A stretch of 5,952 bases of DNA, taken from contig JAISFB010000055.1 in the NCBI GenBank assembly GCA_031263805.1, positions 1 to 5,952 of the forward strand, given 5' to 3'. Below the pieces are notes generated by a model, which saw only the letters and a program-made list of their open reading frames with translations, was not told the DNA's origin and ran no database searches. Shown in pieces: positions 5,752 to 5,952 of the stretch (its first letter is position 1; each line of letters begins with the position of its first letter). A program made the position numbers and the translations under genes. The DNA is from Oscillospiraceae bacterium. GTDB taxonomy: Bacteria; Bacillota; Clostridia; Oscillospirales; Oscillospiraceae.

Positions 5752-5778
5752 TGTAGGGGCGACCGCCTCGGTCGCCCG
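5752..5778. repeat. REP-like palindrome, copy 1
   Basis: GGGCGACCG (5757-5765) and CGGTCGCCC (5769-5777) form a perfect 9-bp stem around a CCT loop, preceded by TGTAGG. It lies about 60 bases upstream of sufD in the untranslated region. I recall this GTAGGGGCGA type as highly repeated in intergenic DNA of GC-rich Clostridia; copy number here cannot be seen. Confidence 0.8.
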
Positions 5779-5798
5779 CCGTCCCCGTCCACCGTCCC

Positions 5799-5822
5799 GT
5801 AGGGGCGAACTGTGTTCGCCCG
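5799..5822. repeat. REP-like palindrome, copy 2
   Basis: GGGCGAAC (5803-5810) and GTTCGCCC (5814-5821) form a perfect 8-bp stem around TGT, preceded by GTAGG as in copy 1. It is in the same orientation, 46 bases from copy 1. The two copies differ on both arms in matching ways (GACC with GGTC, GAAC with GTTC), so pairing is kept. Confidence 0.8.
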
Positions 5823-5848
5823 GTTTCCTTGGTTGGGGCATCCCTTTT

Positions 5849-5890
5849 CGCCTGCGCGGCGGGCGCCCCATTTCTTTGCCGAAAGAAATG
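5849..5890 (-). repeat. Right copy of the dispersed repeat, inverted relative to 72-114
   Basis: On the minus strand this segment reads as the left copy, with one substitution and one missing base. It holds a 9-bp hairpin, CATTTCTTT (5869-5877) with AAAGAAATG (5882-5890), and the GC-rich tail. Both copies also have ATACTTC beyond the hairpin (45-51 on the left, reverse complement of 5895-5901 on the right), at differing distances. It lies about 150-195 bases upstream of sufD. Positions 5891-5952 beyond it hold no gene or clear promoter that I can support. Confidence 0.75.
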
Positions 5891-5952
5891 ACCGAAGTAT
5901 ACAAGGATATAATACCATCCCCGACACTCGTACAGGCTTAAAGTCCGTCAAA

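Noticed and set aside
5015..5941. 308-codon plus-strand open frame opposite sufD and the repeats
   Set aside because: It is Arg/Val/Ala-rich, antisense to a recognised gene, crosses intergenic repeats, and has no supporting ribosome site.
5613..5951. 112-codon minus-strand open frame across the right edge
   Set aside because: It runs through the REP-like palindromes and the dispersed repeat and overlaps the sufD start in another frame; no ribosome binding site or recognisable sequence.
5891..5951. Promoter upstream of sufD (TTGACG at 5946-5951, TATTAT or TATACT further in)
   Set aside because: No pair of boxes has acceptable spacing, and about 200 bases of repeats separate them from sufD.
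5938..5952. End of an upstream gene (...FDGL then TAA on the minus strand)
   Set aside because: Only four codons are visible and they match nothing I know; the sequence beyond 5952 is needed.

Overview
The window looks like chromosomal DNA from a GC-rich, Gram-positive-type anaerobe of the class Clostridia, probably near Oscillospirales. The reasons are the SufS/SufU (not SufE) form of the SUF pathway, strong AGGAGG-type ribosome binding sites, a clostridial-style sensor kinase, and short GTAGGGGCGA...TCGCCC palindromes of a kind I associate with such genomes. The placement is inference; no rRNA or other marker gene is present.

All six genes are on the minus strand, so the order of transcription runs from right to left: sufD (4628-5695), sufS (3342-4589), sufU (2927-3352), an unrecognised coiled-coil protein (2342-2872), an OmpR-family response regulator (1596-2291) and its HAMP-type sensor histidine kinase (154-1593). 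Gaps are 38 nt, an 11-nt overlap, 54 nt, 50 nt and 2 nt. I see no convincing intrinsic terminator between them, so one long transcript is possible. A weak promoter candidate lies just before the response regulator gene.

SufS takes sulfur from cysteine and SufU accepts the persulfide. SufD is part of the SufBCD scaffold on which Fe-S clusters are built. All key residues of SufS and SufU are present. sufB and sufC are not in the window; if linked, they lie to the right of position 5952. The two-component pair is complete (His264 in the kinase, Asp54 in the regulator), but its signal and targets cannot be read from the sequence. The coiled-coil gene between the two modules is the least explained item: its last 49 residues form seven exact heptads, and its 5' half is clearly more AT-rich than its neighbours.

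Both ends of the window are non-coding and repeat-rich. Positions 1-153 hold two perfect hairpins and a short tandem repeat. Positions 5696-5952 hold the sufD ribosome binding site, two REP-like palindromes and an inverted copy (41 of 43 positions matching) of the element found at the left end. The gene block is therefore bracketed by inverted copies of one dispersed repeat. No tRNA, rRNA, CRISPR array, transposase or riboswitch was found. I saw no clearly new biological system; the coiled-coil gene and the repeat bracketing are the best leads.
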